DNA of 64,000 nt from Platycnemis pennipes (taxonomy: Eukaryota > Arthropoda > Insecta > Odonata > Platycnemididae): contig OW121848.1 in NCBI GenBank assembly GCA_933228895.1, positions 136,542,615 to 136,606,614 on the forward strand. The letters run 5' to 3'. Each line of letters begins with the position of its first letter. Position 1 is the stretch's first letter. The position numbers and the translations under genes are program-made. Positions 58,737 through 64,000 of this stretch are shown in pieces. The notes below the pieces were generated by a model. The model saw nothing but the letters and a program-made list of their open reading frames with translations, was not told where the DNA came from and searched no databases.

Positions 58737-59272
58737 ATGGGGTCGTTTACCATATTTTTTTTATTGCCGAATCTGATAGAGTTTGTAAAATAAAAGGACC
58801 CGTATTTTTCCGTTTCCTGATCCGACAATTATTTCCCGAGTTATAAGCGGCGAAAAACTGATGTTTTTAACCCTTTCGGAAAAGTGGGTGTGGTGCAACC
58901 TCTGACGTATATTTACTTCGTCCAATCACAACTGAGCCCGCGAAGCTACTTCGCCTTATCGCAAAGGGGGGGGCATAGCTGACTCGGCCAATGGGAGCGA
59001 TTTCGACAGCATCTGTGCGAGCAGACCTTCCGAGAACCCCCCTCCACTCCCTTCCCCCTCCCCTGAAAGCAGTCAAGGGCGGGAGGAAAATGACGTCAAT
59101 GTTATCACAGCAGCTTTTTCGGTGGGCGTCACCTTTTGCTTATTTTAATTTTTGATTTATGAGTGAATGGTTGTGGTTAGAAGATTAATTTTTTCACTAA
59201 AATTCGTTTTTCGTTTCCATCTAACGATTTCGTGTACTAAATCGCGATTTCGGTTCCGAGTAAACGCCCCAT
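58737..59272 (+). mobile_element. TIR-MITE copy 4 (promoter-like family)
   Basis: The best-preserved ends: ATGGGGTCGTTTACC at the left and GAGTAAACGCCCCAT at the right. Contains GTCCAATCACAAC, GCCAATGGGAG and TGACGTCA. Non-coding. Confidence 0.88.
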
Positions 59273-59749
59273 CCTATGAAGAAATTCATACTGGAGAAAA
59301 GGAATATACTCAGAATCACACGGTTAGGCCCAGATGAATAAGAAACTGTTTTTCGGTGCCATTAAGAGCTTAGGATAGGAGTTTAGGATCAATGAGCCAA
59401 TCGGGGTGACTAAATTAGGGGGCGGGCTGTGATGCGCCATTTTTCGTTTTCTCAGCTGCCCCCACTCGTGTTCTTACGTACACGGTAGTCTATTTCTTTT
59501 GGTCCTCTCATATGCTTTCAGTATTTCGTCAAAAACCATCCATTCTAATAGTTTTGCTTAATTAGGCACTACCGTTAGTTAGGTCTCGTTGCGGTGGTTC
59601 AGGTAGTAGGTACTACTCCAATGCATTTTCATCTTGGAAGAGTGAGGTTATCTTTGTGAATGCGTGCTATCAGAAACAACGCAACGGATTAAAATTTGAC
59701 GGAAAAATATGGCCATTGAAACCGTCGACCTGAGATCGCAAACGTTGTT
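59273..59749. other. Non-coding spacer
   Basis: Mixed composition; nothing recognised. Confidence 0.3.
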
Positions 59750-59886
59750 CACGGTGTGCGCGTACCAACTCTGCCCTCACGCGGCCGTTCGTACCTCCAC
59801 GGAAACGTCTCCGGTCCAGCGCGACACCCTCGACCGCCGCTGCTCCCGCTATCAACCAAGTTCTCCCAGCCTTTCTTTCTCTCTCT

Positions 59887-59917
<31 letters not shown>

Positions 59918-60150
59918 CTTACCCTTCTCTCTTTGTCTCTCCTTTCTTTCCCTCAACCTGCCTCCACCAGAGGCGTACTCCGGCGTGACTGCAGCAAACC
60001 AGACGCACGGCTGTGCTTGCTTGCACGTTAAGTGGAGGAGTGCGCTGGGAGGAAAGGGAGGGGGAGAGAGAGAGAGGGGGGGAAAGCCAAGGACGCCTGG
60101 AACACTCTTTAATGGGAGGAGAGGTTTCCATGGTAACGCCATTAATTTAA
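59750..60150. repeat. CT microsatellite within CpG-rich patch
   Basis: A long (CT)n run at 59870-59945 and a GAGAG run at 60064-60078 in opposite sense. The 194-codon plus frame is serine/leucine low complexity produced by the run. GAGA-factor-type binding is possible. Confidence 0.7.
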
Positions 60151-61669
60151 AAAAAACTCCCGATGCCAGCCGTCTTAAGAAAACAAAAACGATACTCAGC
60201 TCCCGCCCTGTATCGTATGATAATCCACTGTGTACCGGTGTCCTGAAGTATTCCTCTAGCAGAACTATTAGACAGGTAATAAGGAGGAAGTAGCTGTGAA
60301 AGAATTAGATTTTAAGGTGCTCCTACTACTTACGATATATAGCACCATGTAACCTTACTTATTCACAAGCCTAATGTAAACAAAATACCGATGTCCGAGA
60401 CGGGATTTGATCTCGCGATCTTTGGATTGTCAAGCCACATCAAAGACAAGGCATATGTTACAAATAAAACATCACTTGCCTACTAACAGGAAGCTTCTAA
60501 TAGGAAAGCAATATTTCTACACAAAGTAATTACTTTGCTATGAGCAATCGCAAATGTACTCATTACTCGTCTTGCCTTCTCCTCCCCTGAGTAAATTCAA
60601 GGGCACCGAGGGCCACGTGTTCAAATATCTAGTCCCGAGTTCAGACTCCGAGAAGGTCCTCTCACGCCACTCCCCGCATCACGCTACACTCCTTAGACGA
60701 CGCAATTCCTTCTCCAAGAGAACACCTGTAGGTGATACCACACATCGAAACACGGGCATATATTAACAGGGGTATTACCAGTGGAATAAACTAAGGTTTT
60801 CCACTATTTCCGACTTGAACTTCAATTTTTAGGCATCGAACCCCGGATTAGGAGTTCAAATACTTGGGCGGCGGGTCAAATTAGATTCATTTGGGGATAC
60901 GAGATAGCTTTGAAAGCATGCGAGGCTATGGATATTGTAAAAAATTAAAAACATGTGCGTATAGTCATTAGTCCAACCAGTGGGTGGCTTCCATTGCCTC
61001 ATAAGTCTCACAAAATTATAGGAAAAAATTAAGATGGAAGAAACATATCCAAGATGCAGCGGAAAATTAAATGACTGATAACAGCAGCATAGTAAACATT
61101 TATATGGCGTAGACTCGTTTGAGCGTTGACTCACCACTTAAATATTAAATCTACTTCTGCTTCATAACTCTTGAAACCTCTTACACCTACTTTATTGTGA
61201 TTCCACTTTAAAAAAGTCAAGAGAGGACGGTGATCAGGTATAACCTGGATTCTTAATACGAGATTTCCCATCACTGGAACTATCCAGAGATGCCTTGGCT
61301 TAAATTAACTTGGGGAATTTGTTAAATATGCAAAACTTGCAAGGGTAGAGTAACCAAGTTGGGAATACGGAATTTTATTGGCAATTATAAGAGATAAGTG
61401 GATATGAGCGCAGAGAAGAGAGTGAGAATTTTAGTTGGAATTAAAACTAGCAAAAAAATGTTAATCTGAAAGGAGAAGAAACGATGGGAAATTATTATTT
61501 AAGAAATATCGAGGACCGAAAGTAAAGCAGAGAAGAAGAATATAATTCCATGAAAACTTGCCATAAAGGGTAGAATATTAATAGCTGTCGAGTCTTATTT
61601 AATTCAAGATATAAAGAGTATTAATTCATGTACATCCGAATGCAAAGAGGTGCCCCTATTCACCCCATA
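60151..61669. other. AT-rich stretch with SINE-like box B
   Basis: On the minus strand near 60414-60401 GAGATCAAATCCCG resembles a Pol III box B, with GTGGCTTGACAATCC upstream, suggesting a decayed SINE at about 60392-60450. Nothing else is recognised. Confidence 0.35.
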
Positions 61670-62420
61670 GGGCTTCTGAAGCTAAGGTCACGCCTTCATG
61701 CCCGCGGGTCTCCATAATCCACTCCGTAGACAGTATTCCCAACCCCCGATCACTGCCGAATCTCTATGAAAACTCACCCCCATCACGCCACCACCCCCGA
61801 AAAATCACCCCGCCCCACCCTTCGTAACCATTCCCTTTCTCCCGCGGACATACCCACCCTCCTGCAATGACTGCAGACCCTCCTTCACCACCTCCAATTC
61901 CGGGACCAGACAACGGCGATGCTACCACGGGCGTCTATATAGATTCATTCCCTACCCTTCCCGACCGACCGGCACACACCCCTTTTCCTACTCAACCCTC
62001 CCCCTCCCCTCTCCTTCTCACCGTTCCCCCCCTTCCAAGGCCCCACACCCATCCTCCCGCCCTCCGACTCCCCGGCCATTCCTCGGACTCTTTGGCTCCA
62101 TGCTTATCTCGTTCCGTGAGTCGCACGGCATGTCTTGGGGAGGGAGACGGAGAGAAGAGATGGAGTGGATGAGGGAGGGAGGGTGGAGTGAGGGAGAAGA
62201 AGAGGGGAGGGAGGAGGAGGCTGGCGCCGAAGGGAGCGAGGTGGATGAAAAAGTGAAGGAGGATTCTTCCTGTGGGATGGGGATGGGAAGGGAATAAGGA
62301 AGGGAGAAAAAAACGGAAGACGGAGAGACGAGTGTTAAAGAGGGGAGGGAAGAGATGCCCGAAGGAGAGGGGGGATCAGAGTGTCAGGAAAGAAGGTTCA
62401 TAGAGAAAGGTGGAGTGAGA
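61670..62420. other. GC-rich patch, C-rich then GGAGG-rich
   Basis: Pyrimidine-rich 61770-62080, purine-rich 62130-62400. Plus frames are proline- or glutamate/glycine-rich artefacts. Confidence 0.4.
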
Positions 62421-62903
62421 CAATATGAACGGTGATAAAGAGTAAGAAAGACAGATTTATAATGTGCCGTACTCACTAATTTTGTCCGATGTCACATTTC
62501 ACTGGAATAATAAGGGGCAAATTACATGATGAGATGAAAAAAATGATTTCCAGATGAATATTCTCATAATTTTGTTTCGCTAAGACCGAGGATTTGCAGA
62601 TAAATTGTTGGGATTTTGAAAATTTACAATAATTCCATTTTTTCGAACTTGAAATACGAAGGAGGTATCCACGCATACGATGATGAAAACAGTGAGCCAA
62701 CTTATTACAATATATCCTCTGAGTAATGTAAACATTAATATTAGAAGGGAAATTACTACAAGTGGCCTGGTTACGTGATTATGCCAACGAAAGCCGGCGA
62801 ACAATTTAGAGAATTTTGCATCAGTTAGAGATATTTACTTATCTTTAGACATTAAATCAATATTTCATCCTCTAAGCAGGATGGAGAGGAGGGAAGGAGA
62901 AGG
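62421..62903. other. AT-rich stretch
   Basis: Two overlapping minus frames (62476-62700, 62580-62804) include a hydrophobic stretch, but no convincing acceptor or relation to the 34-35 kb minigenes is seen. Not called. Confidence 0.3.
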
Positions 62904-62948
62904 AGGGAAGGAGATTCGACCAGGGTACTGAAGGGCTCAACTTCATGC
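62904..62948 (+). repeat. Direct repeat, copy 1
   Basis: AGGGAAGGAGATTCGACC then AGGGTACTGAAGGGCTCAAC. Matches 63583-63632 at about 90% with a 5-base indel. Confidence 0.8.
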
Positions 62949-63582
62949 TCTTATATGTCTAAAGCATTAGAGTTACAGTCGGACGACAATGGAAGAGAAT
63001 GGGATCCAAGACATGCACCAATTCTCCTCTTTCTCTTTAAGTAGAAAGTGAGAACGCTTGAAGATATAATATCTCTGCAACGATGATGCCCGTTTGAATG
63101 GACGAAATGAAGCGGCTCTTTCTAAACTTTTTCCCCAAGAACTAAAATCTGATTCATCACACGAGTGACGAAATACAAGGAAAATTGTATGAAAAAATAA
63201 TTTTGTTCTAAGAGATTAAACGGTACGTAATTCACTACGTGGCTGTAGAGTACTCAAGAAAATTCACAAGAAACAAATAATTTAGTTCCATATATAGCAG
63301 TCTTTTTTTAATAACCAATGGGTTGTAATGAATGAACACGCTAAGCTTCGAACTGAGACACGATACTTACAACGGAGAATGAAGCTTAAAGTTACCACGA
63401 TATATGCGCGTTCCGCGGCTATTCCCAATTAACATTATTGTCCCACAAAGTTTTTTTTTTCTAGCTGATACTGTGGCATATTCGACCTTTAGATGATGCT
63501 CTAACCAAATATAATCCATTGATTTCATAGACTAACTTTCTTGAAACGCTGGGATGCATTATATAGTGAATTGGCTTCATAG
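62949..63582. other. Spacer between direct repeats
   Basis: AT-rich; no reading frame or element is recognised. Confidence 0.3.
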
Positions 63583-63632
63583 AGGGAAGGAGATTCGATC
63601 AGGGTACTGAGGGACTAGGGCTCAACTTCATG
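63583..63632 (+). repeat. Direct repeat, copy 2
   Basis: AGGGAAGGAGATTCGATC then AGGGTACTGAGGGAC and GGCTCAACTTCATG. Partner of 62904-62948, about 680 bp away. Confidence 0.8.
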
Positions 63633-63958
63633 TCTGACGTATCGGCAGAATCAAGCAGTAAATATATTTTGCACTGTTAGAGCGTGATAATTGAAAATCA
63701 GAGTGGGTAATGGAAGAAACTAATCCTCTTACGCCGAATGTGTACTTTTTACGCCCAAATTGGCTGAGTTCTTAGTAAATTCTGATTCGTGCTATGCACC
63801 TTAACCAGTGGAATTTAATTTTTATAACTCCATTAGTCCACATTATTTCAAATTAAATCCTTAGGCAAAGAGGACGCCCATACCATATTTGGTATTCGAA
63901 ATAAGGACAAGCTTGCCTATCAGGCGACCCTGCAATAGCGTTCGGGAGCTATAACACT
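63633..63958. other. Non-coding end stretch
   Basis: AT-rich; nothing recognised. Confidence 0.3.
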
Positions 63959-64000
63959 TACATCTACATCTATCTACATCTATACGATACCCTGCAAGCC
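63959..64000 (-). mobile_element. LINE 3' tail, cut by window end
   Basis: CATCTACATCTATCTACATC units then ACGATACCCTGCAAGCC. This is the reverse complement of the LINE terminus at 29300-29364; the element body lies beyond the window. Confidence 0.75.

Noticed and set aside
59709..60293. 194-codon plus ORF
   Set aside because: Its core is a (CT)n microsatellite translated as Ser/Leu repeats.
62476..62804. Hydrophobic minus ORFs that might be another tail-anchored protein
   Set aside because: No phase-1 acceptor with a pyrimidine tract, no exon 1, and AT-rich DNA often encodes hydrophobic frames.
1..64000. CRISPR arrays, rRNA genes, bacterial operons, viral genomes
   Set aside because: No regularly spaced repeats with unique spacers, no rRNA-like blocks and no long viral frames were seen; the genome is eukaryotic.

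Overview
The window is eukaryotic, low-gene-density DNA from an arthropod, most likely an insect. It has no bacterial-style operons and no long intact reading frame. The one securely recognised coding element is a single internal exon on the minus strand (1931-2120) that encodes the first LIM domain of the LIM-homeodomain factor Islet (tailup in flies). Its residues are nearly those of animal Islet proteins, and it has a clean acceptor and donor. The LIM2 and homeodomain exons would lie beyond base 1. Exon 1 was not found, so much or all of the remaining 62 kb on the minus strand may be the upstream intron or the 5' flank of this gene. The species cannot be named from sequence alone.

Most recognisable material between 2 and 64 kb is mobile DNA. 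(a) Four same-strand copies of a ~530-bp terminal-inverted-repeat MITE (2.4, 9.3, 57.6 and 58.7 kb) each carry CCAAT boxes and a CRE-like site. (b) 5'-truncated LINE 3' ends of one family are scattered on both strands; they keep the C-terminal end of a reverse-transcriptase ORF and a tail of TGTAGA/TCTACA units. A second LINE family lies at 26.7-27.4 kb. (c) At least eight Penelope-like termini carry hammerhead-ribozyme-like motifs, and five are arranged as inverted pairs. (d) Also present are a ~1.5-kb inverted duplication carrying a small MITE (35.8-37.3 kb), an ~830-bp element with TIRs starting GGGTAGTTTCC (44.8-45.7 kb), and several tRNA-like SINE fragments.

The most interesting gene-like finding is a pair of adjacent two-exon minigenes on the minus strand at 33.8-35.5 kb. 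Each has a short ATG exon that ends in phase 1 at a good donor, a ~100-bp intron, and a second exon. The second exon encodes a proline/serine-rich stretch, one hydrophobic segment and a very short tail. They look like paralogous tail-anchored microproteins of 85 and 94 residues. I do not recognise the family. A weaker hydrophobic ORF lies at 40.7-41.0 kb.

Between these features are AT-rich stretches and a series of GC-rich, purine/pyrimidine-skewed, CpG-containing patches with GAGAG runs (about 5.3-6.1, 12.7-13.5, 15.2-15.9, 22.3-23.6, 31.6-32.2, 39.6-40.0, 41.1-41.5, 44.2-44.8, 51.8-52.5, 54.4-54.9, 59.7-60.1 and 61.7-62.4 kb). They produce many spurious ORFs. They could be GAGA-factor or Polycomb-type regulatory DNA of a developmental gene, which is inference only.
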